Shown here piece by piece: positions 43,882 through 51,466 of a DNA stretch of 64,000 bases. Below the pieces are notes generated by a model. It saw only the letters and a program-made list of their open reading frames with translations, made no database searches and was not told where the DNA came from. The position numbers and the translations under genes are program-made. Location of the stretch: positions 62,001 through 126,000 of the forward strand of contig NZ_VTHK01000011.1 in the NCBI RefSeq assembly GCF_009765355.1. Reading direction: 5' to 3'. How positions within the stretch are numbered: position 1 is the first letter of the stretch; every line of letters starts with the position of its first letter. The stretch comes from Amycolatopsis anabasis. Its GTDB lineage: Bacteria; Actinomycetota; Actinomycetes; Mycobacteriales; Pseudonocardiaceae.

Positions 43882-45102
43882 TCAGTTGTCCTTGATCTCG
43901 GTGTTGCGGACGATTTTCCCGTTTTCGACCTTGTAGGTCCACACCGTGGTCTTGGCCAACTCGCCCTTGTCGTCCCACTTGAAGTGCTTGGTCAGGCCCT
44001 GGCCGTCGTAGTTCTTGACGAAGTCGAGCAGACCGGCGCGGTCGACCTTTCCGGCGTCGATGCCCTTGAGCAGGATCGTCGCGAGGTCGTAGCCCTCGGG
44101 CGAATAGGTGCCCGGCTCCTTGCCGCCGGAGATCGCCTTGTAGCCCTCGTTGAACTCCTTGAACTGGTCGGCCGGCACGCACGGGCAGGTGAAGTAGGCC
44201 TTGGCCGCCGCGTCCCCGGCGCCCTTGACGAACTCGTCGTCCTTCACGCCGTCCGGCGCGACGAACTTGGCCTCGACACCGGCGTTGGCGAGCTGCTGCG
44301 CGAACGGCGCGGCCTCGCGGTAGTAGCCGGAGTAGAAGATGGCCTGCGGGTTCTCGCTCTTGATCTTGTTCACCACGGCGGCGAAGTCGATCTGCTTGGA
44401 CTTGACCTTCTCCTGGCAGGTGGCTTTGTCCCCGAGCGCCTGCTTGATGGCGTTGGCCAGGCCGACGCCGTACTCGGAGTCGTCCTCGACCACGCACACC
44501 TTGGTGGCCTTGAGCTCGCCGGTGATGAACTTGGCGGCGGCCGGTCCCTGGGTGTTGTCGTTGCCGAGGCCGCGGAAGAACGTCTTCCAACCGTTGGTGC
44601 TCAGCGCCGGGCCGGTCGCCGACGGGGTCACGCTGACCAGGCCCGCGGAGTTGAAGATGTTGCCGGCAGCCTTGGACTCACCCGAGAACGGGAGGCCGAC
44701 CACGCCGATGATTTCCTTCGTGTTCGCGATCTGGGTCACCGTGCCGGGCGCCTTGTCGGCCGCACCCTCGGTTTCGAATTCCTTCAGCCCGACCTGGCAT
44801 TCCTTGTTGGCGTTGTTGTGCCGCTCGACGGCGACCCGCACCCCGTTCAGGATGTTCTGGCCGAGCGCGGCGTTGTCGCCGTTGATGGTGCCGGCGTACG
44901 CGATCGAAACCGGCGCGCACTTGGCCTTGCCGTCGCCGGCCGGGTCCGCGGCGTTGGCCGCCTGTTCCGGGGCCGCCGCCTGGGACTGGTTGCCCGAGTT
45001 GTTGTTCCCGGAACCACCGTCGTCACGCGCTGCACATGCACCGAGGGCGATCGACGCCGCCGCGGCCAGCACGAAAGCTCGCGTGAGTCGTGCTCTTGAC
45101 AC
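43882..45102 (-). CDS. livK: Branched-chain amino-acid binding lipoprotein
   Basis: 406 aa. The signal peptide ends with the lipobox ALGAC, so the mature protein is lipid-anchored; a Gly/Asn/Ser/Gln-rich linker of 40 residues follows. The body has VSIAYAGTINGDNAALGQNI, GVVGLPFSGESKAAG, SATGPALS and CVVEDDSEYGVGLANA, as in LivK/Leu-Ile-Val binding proteins. Cys pairs such as FTCPCVP may form disulfides outside the cell. GTG at 45102 follows GGAGGAACGAGT. First gene of the operon. Confidence 0.92.
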   Translation of the reverse strand: MSRARLTRAFVLAAAASIALGACAARDDGGSGNNNSGNQSQAAAPEQAANAADPAGDGKAKCAPVSIAYAGTINGDNAALGQNILNGVRVAVERHNNANKECQVGLKEFETEGAADKAPGTVTQIANTKEIIGVVGLPFSGESKAAGNIFNSAGLVSVTPSATGPALSTNGWKTFFRGLGNDNTQGPAAAKFITGELKATKVCVVEDDSEYGVGLANAIKQALGDKATCQEKVKSKQIDFAAVVNKIKSENPQAIFYSGYYREAAPFAQQLANAGVEAKFVAPDGVKDDEFVKGAGDAAAKAYFTCPCVPADQFKEFNEGYKAISGGKEPGTYSPEGYDLATILLKGIDAGKVDRAGLLDFVKNYDGQGLTKHFKWDDKGELAKTTVWTYKVENGKIVRNTEIKDN

Positions 45103-45227
45103 TCGTTCCTCCAAATGCCGACGAGCCGCTTGAAAAGCGGCAGTCCCTGCCAGGGACCTGACTTGGCCGCTGAACGTAGCCGTCCAACGGGGAGTTGCAC
45201 AGGTTCACTCGTGTTCTTGTTTCCACA

Positions 45228-45245
45228 TCGTGACGGTGGTCACGA
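45228..45245 (-). promoter_or_regulatory. Possible operator upstream of livK
   Basis: TCGTGAC-GGTG-GTCACGA is a perfect 7-bp inverted repeat, 126 bp upstream of the livK GTG in the 236-bp gap to the pdtaR-like gene. A weaker stem ACCCGAT/ATCGGGT (45265-45292) may terminate the latter. Confidence 0.45.
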
Positions 45246-45338
45246 GAGTTACCCAAAGATTCCCACCCGATCGTCAGTAGCGACCATCGGGTGATCACGG
45301 TGAGTGAACGTGTGCTCGCCGGCAAGGCGAGGAGAGTG

Positions 45339-45956
45339 CTACTTTTGGCCGATACTTTCCACGACCGCTTCTGCGACGGCCTTCATCGTGGTACGGCGAT
45401 CCATCGCGGTGCGCTGGATCCAGCGGAACGCCTCGGGCTCGGTGAGGCCCTGCTGGGTCATCAGGAGACCCTTGGCGCGGTCGATGGCCTTGCGGGTTTC
45501 CAGCCGGTCGGTGAGCCCGGCGACCTCGGATTCCAGGGCTTGCAGCTCGGCGAACCGGCTGACCGCGAGTTCGATGGCGGGCACCAGGTCCCGCTTCGCG
45601 AACGGTTTGACCAGGTAGGCCATCGTCCCCGCGTCCCGCGCGCGCTCGACCAGATCGCGCTGGCTGAAGGCGGTGAGGATGACGACCGGGGCGACCCGGT
45701 CGCCGGTGATCTTGGAGGCCGCCTCGATGCCGTCCAGCTTGGGCATCTTGACGTCGAGGATCACCAGATCCGGTTTCAGGTCATTGGCCAGTTTGATGGC
45801 CTCTTCCCCGTCGCCGGCCTCGCCGACCACCTGGTAGCCCTCCTCGCGGAGCATCTCCACGAGATCGAGCCGGATCAGCGCTTCGTCTTCGGCGACGAGC
45901 ACCCGGCGCTGCGGCTCGGTGGCGACTGCGCCGGCCTCGGCAGCCTGTTCGGTCAC
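45339..45956 (-). CDS. pdtaR: Response regulator with ANTAR RNA-binding domain (PdtaR-like)
   Basis: 205 aa. The receiver domain has VLVAEDEALIRLDLVEML with the acidic pair, the phospho-acceptor in VILDVKMPKLDG, and YLVKPF. The C-terminal ANTAR domain has LETRKAIDRAKGLLM and AFRWIQRTAMDRRTTMKAVAEAV. It would act as a transcription antiterminator by binding RNA hairpins after phosphorylation by a partner kinase, which is not in the window. GTG at 45956 follows AGGAGGACCCCG. The neighbouring polA and rpsA support orthology with mycobacterial PdtaR. Confidence 0.9.
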   Translation of the reverse strand: MTEQAAEAGAVATEPQRRVLVAEDEALIRLDLVEMLREEGYQVVGEAGDGEEAIKLANDLKPDLVILDVKMPKLDGIEAASKITGDRVAPVVILTAFSQRDLVERARDAGTMAYLVKPFAKRDLVPAIELAVSRFAELQALESEVAGLTDRLETRKAIDRAKGLLMTQQGLTEPEAFRWIQRTAMDRRTTMKAVAEAVVESIGQK

Positions 45957-46254
45957 CGGGGTCCTCCTGCGTGCTCGACGGGATCGGAAAGTGCGGCGTA
46001 CCGCGAACCAAAAGCCTACCGGGAACGATCCAGCTCCACAGATGGCGTTCACCACGTGACCCCGGCCCGCCGAGCCGGTGTGTCACGGTGGCGCGGGGCG
46101 CGCCGGGAGTGGTACAGCAACCCCGGCGTCTGTGACCCACGCCACTCTCAGACGTGTCGAATTCGGCGACGCGGGATCGATGTAGCACCGAACGCGCCCG
46201 GCCGACCGGCTGGACCACCCGGATCGAGGGCGTGCACGGACCCGGGAGGTTCTC
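45957..46254. promoter_or_regulatory. Intergenic region between pdtaR and the DUF1761 gene
   Basis: About 300 bp without a convincing gene. On the minus strand TAGGCT (46018-46013) may be the pdtaR -10. The rest contains GC-rich inverted pieces near 46070-46110 but no strong terminator or operator that I can support. Confidence 0.35.
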
Positions 46255-46653
46255 ATGCTCGATCTCAACTACCTGGCGGTCGGCGTCGCCGCGGTGGCCG
46301 CGTTCGCGGCGGCTTTCGTCTACTACGCGATTCTCGGCGGTCATTACCAGCGGCTCAGCCCCGCCGCCCGCGAGGCGGCCGCGGCACGGCCGCCGATGTG
46401 GCTGATGCCGGTCGAACTCGTCAAGCATCTCGTCATCGCCGCCGTCCTCGCCGGGGTGATCGCCAAGACCGGAATCGCCGGCTGGGCGGGGGCGGCGACG
46501 CTCGGATTCGCGCTCTGGATCGGATTTCCGGTCGTGCTCCTCACCGGCTCGGTCATCCACGAGAAGGTCCCGTGGCGGCTGGCCGTCCTGCACGCGGGCG
46601 ACTGGCTGAGCAAACTGCTGATCATCGCCGTCATCGTCGGCGTGTGGCGCTGA
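46255..46653 (+). CDS. DUF1761-family membrane protein
   Basis: 132 aa, four hydrophobic helices. YLAVGVAAVAAFAAAFVYYAILG at the N-terminus, then MPVELVKHLVIAAVLAGVIA, GWAGAATLGFALWIGFPVVLLTGSVIHEKVPWRLAVLHAGDWL in pieces, fit DUF1761. Function unknown. ATG follows GGGAGGTTCTC. Confidence 0.75.
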   Translation: MLDLNYLAVGVAAVAAFAAAFVYYAILGGHYQRLSPAAREAAAARPPMWLMPVELVKHLVIAAVLAGVIAKTGIAGWAGAATLGFALWIGFPVVLLTGSVIHEKVPWRLAVLHAGDWLSKLLIIAVIVGVWR

Positions 46654-46683
46654 GACGGCGAAGAAAACGAAGGAGTGGCAACG

Positions 46684-46953
46684 ATGAACAAGGAATTCAC
46701 CGCGACGCTGCGCAAGAGCCCCGAAAAGGGCGGCTGGACCTACCTCATCTGGCCGGAATCGGTCGAATTCTTCGGAACGCGGGGGCTGGTCAAGGTCCGG
46801 GGCAGAATCGACGGCCATCCGTTCGAGAGTTCGTTCATGGCGCTGGGCGACGGCACGCACAAACTCCCCGTCAAAGCCAGCGTCCGCAAGGCGATCGGCA
46901 AGGAGGCCGGCGACATCGTGACCGTCCGGCTGGAGAAGCGGATCGAGTCCTAG
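46684..46953 (+). CDS. DUF1905-domain protein
   Basis: 89 aa, cytosolic. The pattern [40 protein letters not shown] and [20 protein letters not shown] is the DUF1905 beta-barrel. ATG at 46684 stands 9 nt after AAGGAG. It is 30 nt downstream of the DUF1761 gene and likely co-transcribed. It overlaps the convergent merR gene by 4 bp. Confidence 0.8.
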   Translation: MNKEFTATLRKSPEKGGWTYLIWPESVEFFGTRGLVKVRGRIDGHPFESSFMALGDGTHKLPVKASVRKAIGKEAGDIVTVRLEKRIES

Positions 46954-47285
46954 CCGGGCGGAGGACTGCGGGTTTCGGCATCGGCGAGCCGATCACGCAG
47001 GGTACTGATCTCGTCTTCCGCGGCGGCGAGCCGGTCTTCCAGGCCGACGATGCGCGCCGCGGCGGCGAGGGTGTGCCCCTGGTCGAACTGTTCCCGGAGC
47101 CGGGCGGCGAGTTCGAGCTGGCGGCGGGAGTAGCGCCGGTGCCCGCCCTCGGACCGTTCGGGGCGCACCACCCCGGCGGTGTCGAGGCTGCGCAGGAACG
47201 CCACCTGCACGCCCAGCATCTGCGCGGCCTGCCCGGTGGTGAACGCCGGGTAGTCCGCATCGTCGAGCTTGCCCAGATCGGCCAA
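46950..47285 (-). CDS. MerR-family regulator, HspR-like
   Basis: 111 aa. The winged HTH begins at [30 protein letters not shown] and continues [19 protein letters not shown], followed by a coiled-coil helix [19 protein letters not shown]. The layout ([29 protein letters not shown]) is close to HspR-type repressors. TTG at 47285 is chosen because AAGGG stands 9 nt upstream and the domain starts there. It is divergent from a stress cluster with Hsp20 and J-domain genes, which it may control. Confidence 0.7.
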   Translation of the reverse strand: MADLGKLDDADYPAFTTGQAAQMLGVQVAFLRSLDTAGVVRPERSEGGHRRYSRRQLELAARLREQFDQGHTLAAAARIVGLEDRLAAAEDEISTLRDRLADAETRSPPPG

Positions 47286-47352
47286 CCCGCACACCCTTCC
47301 CCGCACATCGTCGAGACAGTGATCTCCACTCCACGTTATCTGGCACCCTTGC

Positions 47353-47381
47353 TTGACACAATCTCCAGTCGGCGCTATATA
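47353..47381 (+). promoter_or_regulatory. Consensus promoter TTGACA-17-TATATA
   Basis: TTGACA (47353-47358), exactly 17 bp, TATATA (47376-47381). This is the closest match to the housekeeping consensus in the window. It lies in the divergent gap between the MerR gene and the 102-aa gene and reads toward the stress cluster. Confidence 0.8.
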
Positions 47382-47445
47382 AAAACCGTAACGGTGAATG
47401 ACCTGGTACGGGCGAACGAGCGGTGATGCCGGGGAGTGATCCGCG

Positions 47446-47754
47446 ATGCCGGAGACCATGCGAGACACGGTGGCGACGCAGACCTTCGCCGAGTTGGTCT
47501 GCCAGGATCCGGCCTGGCTGCGCGCGGAGTTCGACGCGATCGTGGCCGCCAACTTCCCCGCCTCCCCGCCGGGCGATGGGCACCCGCCGCGGGTCGCGCC
47601 GCGCCCGCACGGGAGTCCCGCGCCCGCCGGAATCCATCCCGGCGTCCGGCCGATCGGCGAGAGCGCGCTTCCCGCGCGGCGACAGTCGGTGCGGCAGCGT
47701 TCCCCTCCGCGGCCCGCTCGCCCGAGCATGCGCGAGGTGCGGAAAGGCAGGTGA
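47446..47754 (+). CDS. Conserved small protein near hsp20
   Basis: 102 aa. The first 40 residues, with TFAELVCQDPAWLRAEFDAIVAANF, look like a conserved amphipathic unit seen in other actinobacterial small proteins; the remainder is Pro/Arg-rich and disordered. ATG at 47446. No domain assignment. It lies between the strong promoter and the hairpin at 47808-47840. Confidence 0.5.
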   Translation: MPETMRDTVATQTFAELVCQDPAWLRAEFDAIVAANFPASPPGDGHPPRVAPRPHGSPAPAGIHPGVRPIGESALPARRQSVRQRSPPRPARPSMREVRKGR

Positions 47755-47807
47755 TGCACGCGAACGATCGTCGACAACCACGATGGGCTATTCCTTTCCA
47801 GCGGCTC

Positions 47808-47840
47808 GGCCCCTGCCACGGACGGTTCGTGGCAGGGGCC
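47808..47840 (+). terminator. Terminator after the 102-aa gene
   Basis: GGCCCCTGCCACG, loop GACGGTT and the exact complement: a 13-bp stem. The rest of the 47755-47997 gap precedes hsp20. It includes ACTTGAG at 47916-47922, half of a HAIR-like HspR site, but I could not find the second half. Confidence 0.75.
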
Positions 47841-47997
47841 TCGCCGTCGGAGGACGGGGCACTCGCCGGGCACGCCACCCCTTCCGCCAAACGTGTGGTT
47901 GCGGGAACAGAAAACTTGAGCCGGTCGTTGGCAACTATGAAGGCAGCATTGAGGGTCCGCCACACCACGTGGCGGCAGGTGGAAGGAGGCAGTTGTG

Positions 47998-48429
47998 ATG
48001 TTGATGCGGACCGACCCGTTCCGGGAGCTGGATCGGCTGACTCAGCAGTTCTTCGGTGCCACCGGCACGACCTCGCGGCCGGCGGTGATGCCGATGGACG
48101 CCTACCGCTCCGGTGACGAGTACGTGGTGGCGTTCGATCTGCCCGGTGTCCCGGCCGACTCGATCGATCTGGACGTGGAGCGCAACGTGCTGACCGTCCG
48201 GGCCGAACGCAAGGCCGAGTTCGGCGAGGACGTCGAGGTGACCGCGGCCGAGCGACCCCGCGGGGTGTTCTCCCGCCAGCTGTTCCTGGGCGACACCCTG
48301 GACGCGGACAGCATCCGGGCCAGCTACGACGCCGGTGTGCTCACGCTGCGGATTCCGGTGGCCGAGCAGGCCAAACCCCGCAAGATCGCGATCACCGGGG
48401 GCGGTGAGGCCAAGCAGATCAACGCCTGA
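47998..48429 (+). CDS. Small heat-shock protein, Hsp20/alpha-crystallin family
   Basis: 143 aa. The alpha-crystallin domain spans about residues 37-130: [64 protein letters not shown] in pieces. The C-terminal I-x-I-like KIAITGG is present. ATP-independent chaperone that holds unfolding proteins. ATG at 47998 is placed 8 nt after AAGGAGG; GTG at 47995 is possible. Hairpin terminator at 48447-48490. Confidence 0.93.
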   Translation: MLMRTDPFRELDRLTQQFFGATGTTSRPAVMPMDAYRSGDEYVVAFDLPGVPADSIDLDVERNVLTVRAERKAEFGEDVEVTAAERPRGVFSRQLFLGDTLDADSIRASYDAGVLTLRIPVAEQAKPRKIAITGGGEAKQINA

Positions 48430-48446
48430 CCATCCCCGCGAACACG

Positions 48447-48490
48447 TCGGCCTCGCCCGTCCTGACCCCGGTCATCGGCGGCGAGGCCGA
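48447..48490 (+). terminator. Terminator after hsp20
   Basis: TCGGCCTCGCC and GGCGAGGCCGA pair in an 11-bp stem around a 22-nt loop. Confidence 0.65.
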
Positions 48491-48556
48491 TTCAAATCAA
48501 CTCCACAGGGAACCCACCAGCCAGTGCGGCGCATGAGGAGGAGGTGAGCACGGGAG

Positions 48557-49099
48557 GTGCGGCCGGAGAGCGAGCCCCTGGGCGGGCTGCTGGAGCGGGC
48601 CTCGCGCCTGCTGCTCGATGCCGAGCACATCCTGGCCACCCGCCCACCGGAGTTGCCCGAACTGCACGCGGGTGTGGACGGCGCCATGCGGGTCGCCGAC
48701 GCGCTGGCCGAGTTCGTGCGCGCCGTGTCGCGCCAGGCCCCCGCGGCCCTGGCGGGGCGCCGGGAAGCACAGGTGCTCGGCGAACTCCTCGCCGATCTGC
48801 ACGCCGTGCACGGCTGCCTGATCACCGGGCCCCGGCTGCTCGCCCCCGCCCGCGACGACCTGTGCCGACTGCTCACCACCCGCCAGCTCGACGGTTCAGG
48901 AGGACCCGTGATGCCCGACGACATCAAGCCCGCGGCGGACGTGGCCGACCAGCAACGCCCCGCGCTGCCCGACGACGACACCGGCCTCGACGAACTCGCG
49001 CTGGCCGATCAGCTGCGCCAGTCCGCGGCGCTCGAGGCCGATCCGGCCGATGTCGCCGAGCAGCACCGCGTCATCCCGGTGACCGCCGACGAGGAATGA
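48557..49099 (+). CDS. Small stress-cluster protein, possibly two overlapping products
   Basis: 180 aa read as one frame from GTG at 48557 (AGGAGGTG 11 nt upstream). The N-terminal 115 residues are mainly helical (LLERASRLLLDAEHILA and ADALAEFVRAVSRQAPAALA). The C-terminal 63 residues start at an internal ATG at 48911 with a perfect AGGAGG 7 nt upstream. They are acidic, ending in EADPADVAEQHRVIPVTADEE, like a stand-alone family of small actinobacterial proteins. The start with the strong internal site suggests that the shorter protein is also made. Confidence 0.55.
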   Translation: MRPESEPLGGLLERASRLLLDAEHILATRPPELPELHAGVDGAMRVADALAEFVRAVSRQAPAALAGRREAQVLGELLADLHAVHGCLITGPRLLAPARDDLCRLLTTRQLDGSGGPVMPDDIKPAADVADQQRPALPDDDTGLDELALADQLRQSAALEADPADVAEQHRVIPVTADEE

Positions 49100-49122
49100 C
49101 CCGCGTTCGGAAAGTCGGCGCG

Positions 49123-49434
49123 ATGACTCGGACCCCGCCTCCGGACCCGTACGCCGTGCTCGGCGTGGACCGCGACGCCCCGCAGGCCGAGATCACCGCC
49201 GCCTACCGGCGCCTCGTCCGCGCGCTGCACCCCGACGCGCACCGGCCCGATCCCGACCGGCTGGCCGCGGTCCTGGCCGCCTACCGGCTGCTGCGCGACC
49301 CCGAACAACGCGCCGCCCACGACCGCACCCAGCCCGGCCGGGATTCCGGCACCCCCATCGTCGTCCACAAGCGACCGCCGCGACCCGGCCCCGACCTTCG
49401 CGCGGGTCCCGTCCGCCACCACCCGTACCGGTGA
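49123..49434 (+). CDS. J-domain (DnaJ-like) co-chaperone
   Basis: 103 aa. The J domain covers residues 8-68: DPYAVLGVDRDAPQAEITAAYRRLVRALHPDAH has the HPD tripeptide that stimulates DnaK, and YRLLRDPEQRAAHDR closes the domain. The rest is a short Pro/Arg-rich tail with no zinc-finger or substrate domain, so it is a class C J protein. It lies 23 nt after the previous gene and belongs to the hsp20 cluster. Confidence 0.85.
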   Translation: MTRTPPPDPYAVLGVDRDAPQAEITAAYRRLVRALHPDAHRPDPDRLAAVLAAYRLLRDPEQRAAHDRTQPGRDSGTPIVVHKRPPRPGPDLRAGPVRHHPYR

Positions 49435-49490
49435 CCGCCCGAGCGGAACTTCCTGCCGGATAAGCGAATCCGCGGTGATGCCCCGCGCCG

Positions 49491-49700
49491 TCAGCCGGAG
49501 CGGGGCCTGAGCAGGTCTTCGAAGAGGGTGTCCACCAGGCCGCGGGGGATGCTCGACCCCATCAGGGCGCAATAGACGATCGGGCCGAACAGGGCGTCGA
49601 TCGCGGCGTCGGGGCCGAGTCTTGGCGAGATCTCACCGGCGTCGATTCCGCGCGCGAGCAGGTCGCGTTCCTGTTGGCGCCTACTCGATTCCCACCAGCC
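49491..49700 (-). pseudogene. C-terminal remnant of a TetR-family regulator
   Basis: Reading back from TGA at 49493-49491, the frame gives RDLLARGIDAGEISPRLGPD, then AAIDALFGPIVYCALM and VDTLFEDLLRPRSG. This is the C-terminal part of a TetR ligand-binding domain. Upstream of about 49685 the similarity stops and no HTH or start codon exists; the sequence continues into a fragment of an unrelated gene on the other strand. It is a decayed remnant. Confidence 0.55.
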
Positions 49701-49912
49701 GCAACGTGTTCCACGTGATCGCCGTGGCCGCCACGGCCGCGTTGTCCATCGGTTCGCTGCTGGTGATCAACGACGTCGACGAACCGTTCGCGGGGGCCAT
49801 CCGGATCGACGCCACGGAAATGGCGAACACCGCCACCGACCTCACCGAGGACTTCACCGCTGTCTACGGGCCCGGCCGGCTGCCGTGCGACGAACGGGGA
49901 ACCCGAACCTGA
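49683..49912 (+). pseudogene. C-terminal remnant of a DUF4239-type membrane protein
   Basis: In this frame the sequence reads SIPTSRNVFHVIAVAATAAL, then SIGSLLVINDVDEPFAGAIRI and a short helix to TGA at 49912. One or two hydrophobic helices followed by VxDVDxPFxGxI is the C-terminal pattern of DUF4239 proteins, which normally have four helices and over 200 aa. The 5' part is missing at the junction with the TetR remnant. Confidence 0.5.
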
Positions 49913-49995
49913 CCCGGGCAGGACGGGACGAGTGGTTCCGGTTCGGTGACCGCTCGGACCTCGTCGGCGGTGACGCCCGGTGCGAGTTCGGGCAC
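49864..49995 (-). pseudogene. C-terminal remnant of a CoA-transferase beta subunit
   Basis: The frame ending at TAG (49866-49864) contains VPELAPGVTADEVRAV and TEPEPLV, the characteristic C-terminal strand-helix of 3-oxoacid/3-oxoadipate CoA-transferase subunit B. Only about 25 residues match; upstream the sequence is unrelated and the downstream tail is unusual. It is too short to be functional, so I call it a relic with modest confidence. Confidence 0.4.
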
Positions 49996-50052
49996 AGCGG
50001 CGGTTCCGCACTGCCGCGGGCCGGTGCCGCGCGGAAACGGCCGCTCGCGCCG

Positions 50053-50910
50053 TCAGGTGGTGGCCAGCAGGAGATCCTCTCCGGTCGACGGGCGGAGGCC
50101 GTCGGTCCGCTCGGCGAAGTAGCGCTCGGCGAGCTGGGTTCCCGATACGTGCTGGGCGTCCCGGAAACCGGCTTCGCGGGCCAGTGCCAGCATCTCCTGC
50201 GGGGTGTAGAGGCTGATGAACGGCGTTCCGGACGCGCGCGCACCGTCATCGGCCGCCTGGCGTCCGGGACGATCGACGTCGTCGACGAGTTCGATCGGCA
50301 GCAGGAACGTCATGGCGAGCGTCGAGCCGGGGGCGAGCCCGGCGATCTGGCGCAGGGTGGCCGCGGTCGCGTCCTTGGTGAGGTACATGGTGACGCCGGT
50401 GGAAACGATGACCGCGGGGCGATCGGAATCGAAACCGGCGGCGGACAACCGCTCCCACCAGGACTCGCTCGCCTCGAAGTCGACGGGCACCAGTCGCAGC
50501 CAGTCCGGGATGCCGTAACCGAGTTCGATCAGGCGTTGGCGCTTCCAGGCCTGCGGTCCGGGCTGCTCGACCTCGAAGACCCGGAGGTTGGCGGCGATCT
50601 CCGGCCTGCGTTGGGCAAAGGTGTCCAGGCCAGCCCCCAAGATGACGTACTGGGTGACGCCGCGGCCGGCCTGCTCGGCGACCAGGTCCTCGATGAACCG
50701 AGCCCGGGACACGATGGCGCCCCGGTACCCGCTGGTGGCGTGCGGATCCATGTCCGGGCGGTCGCGCCAGCCCGCGCCGGGAGCCGCCAGCCGCAGGCCG
50801 ATCTCGTCCTCGAGCACGTGCGGCGGCGGGTCGACCTGGACATGCATCGCCCGCCAGAGGGCGACCCGCACCGCGGTGTCGTCCGGTGTCGCGATTCGCT
50901 CGTCTGCCAC
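50053..50910 (-). CDS. Leucine-carboxymethyltransferase-like SAM methyltransferase
   Basis: 285 aa. The LCM-type (TIGR00027) pattern is RARFIEDLVAEQAGRGVTQYVILGAGLDTFAQR near residue 75 in pieces, then VFEVEQPGPQAWKRQRL, VSTGVTMYLTKDA and FLLPIELVDD. Small-molecule or natural-product O-methylation is the usual role. GTG at 50910 follows GAAGGGGAAATT. The gene appears intact although it stands among remnants. Confidence 0.82.
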   Translation of the reverse strand: MADERIATPDDTAVRVALWRAMHVQVDPPPHVLEDEIGLRLAAPGAGWRDRPDMDPHATSGYRGAIVSRARFIEDLVAEQAGRGVTQYVILGAGLDTFAQRRPEIAANLRVFEVEQPGPQAWKRQRLIELGYGIPDWLRLVPVDFEASESWWERLSAAGFDSDRPAVIVSTGVTMYLTKDATAATLRQIAGLAPGSTLAMTFLLPIELVDDVDRPGRQAADDGARASGTPFISLYTPQEMLALAREAGFRDAQHVSGTQLAERYFAERTDGLRPSTGEDLLLATT

Positions 50911-50920
50911 AATTTCCCCT

Positions 50921-51265
50921 TCAGTTCTTGCCGGGAGCTTGCAGGCTCCAGAGCCGCCCGTCGGGATCGCGGACAGTCATTTCCCTGGTCCCGTAATGGG
51001 TTTCCTCGAACGGCGTGACCACGTCGACGGCGGGATCGGCGCGGAACGCGTCCGCGTCGGCCACCTTGAGCGCGATCCGCATTCCGGGCTCGCGGTCCTC
51101 GGGGACCTCGGCGATGAACACGTACGGACCATCACCGTTGCGGAGCTGACCGGAGTTGTGGTCGGTCGCGAACTCCAGCTCGAAGCCCAGCGCTTGGAAG
51201 AACTTCGCCGCCTTGCCCCAGTTGTGGGTCTCCAGGAACACGGCCTCGATCCCTCCGGTGGTCAT
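50921..51265 (-). CDS. VOC-superfamily protein (glyoxalase/bleomycin-resistance type)
   Basis: 114 aa. IEAVFLETHNWGKAAKFFQALGFELEFATDHNSGQL, seen in pieces, and VDVVTPFEETHYGTREMTVRDPDGRLWSL are the two halves of a VOC monomer. His near residue 14, Glu/His in FEETHYG and Glu in TREM may bind metal. ATG at 51265 begins one base after the stop of the RHH gene, with GGAAGGAAAC as ribosome site. It probably forms a two-gene autoregulated unit with the RHH gene. Confidence 0.82.
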   Translation of the reverse strand: MTTGGIEAVFLETHNWGKAAKFFQALGFELEFATDHNSGQLRNGDGPYVFIAEVPEDREPGMRIALKVADADAFRADPAVDVVTPFEETHYGTREMTVRDPDGRLWSLQAPGKN

Positions 51266-51266
51266 A

Positions 51267-51446
51267 TCAGGTTTCCTTCCCAGGCGGTTGCGGTCGTTGC
51301 CCGTGGGCGTCGTCGAGGTAGGCGCGCAGCGCGTCGGCGACCAGCGCCGAGAGCGACAGGCCCTCCTCGATGGCGTGGTGCTTGACCTGTTTGATCAGTC
51401 CGATCGGCAGGTACACGTTGAACTGCTTGACTTCCTCATCACCCAC
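51267..51446 (-). CDS. Ribbon-helix-helix (CopG/Arc-type) DNA-binding protein
   Basis: 59 aa. [20 protein letters not shown] followed by [18 protein letters not shown] is a typical RHH motif: a beta strand, then two helices. Dimers bind short palindromes in DNA. GTG at 51446; TGA at 51269-51267 is separated by a single base from the next ATG. The upstream palindrome GATGCTAGCATC is its likely operator. A toxin-antitoxin role is possible in principle, but the partner is a VOC protein, not a known toxin. Confidence 0.78.
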   Translation of the reverse strand: MGDEEVKQFNVYLPIGLIKQVKHHAIEEGLSLSALVADALRAYLDDAHGQRPQPPGKET

Positions 51447-51451
51447 GAGCC

Positions 51452-51466
51452 GATGCTAGCATCCTA
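51452..51466 (-). promoter_or_regulatory. RHH operator and promoter
   Basis: GATGCTAGCATC (51452-51463) is a perfect 12-bp palindrome. It overlaps the minus-strand -10 TAGGAT (51466-51461), which gives an 8-nt leader to the GTG at 51446. The promoter lies inside the 3' end of the 2Fe-2S gene. Confidence 0.65.

Noticed and set aside
47916-47922. ACTTGAG as part of a HAIR element before hsp20
   Set aside because: The second half (ACTCAAG at the right spacing) is missing, so I did not list it as an operator.
51267-51446. Antitoxin of a toxin-antitoxin system
   Set aside because: The co-transcribed gene is a VOC-fold protein rather than any known toxin; an autoregulated detoxification pair is simpler.
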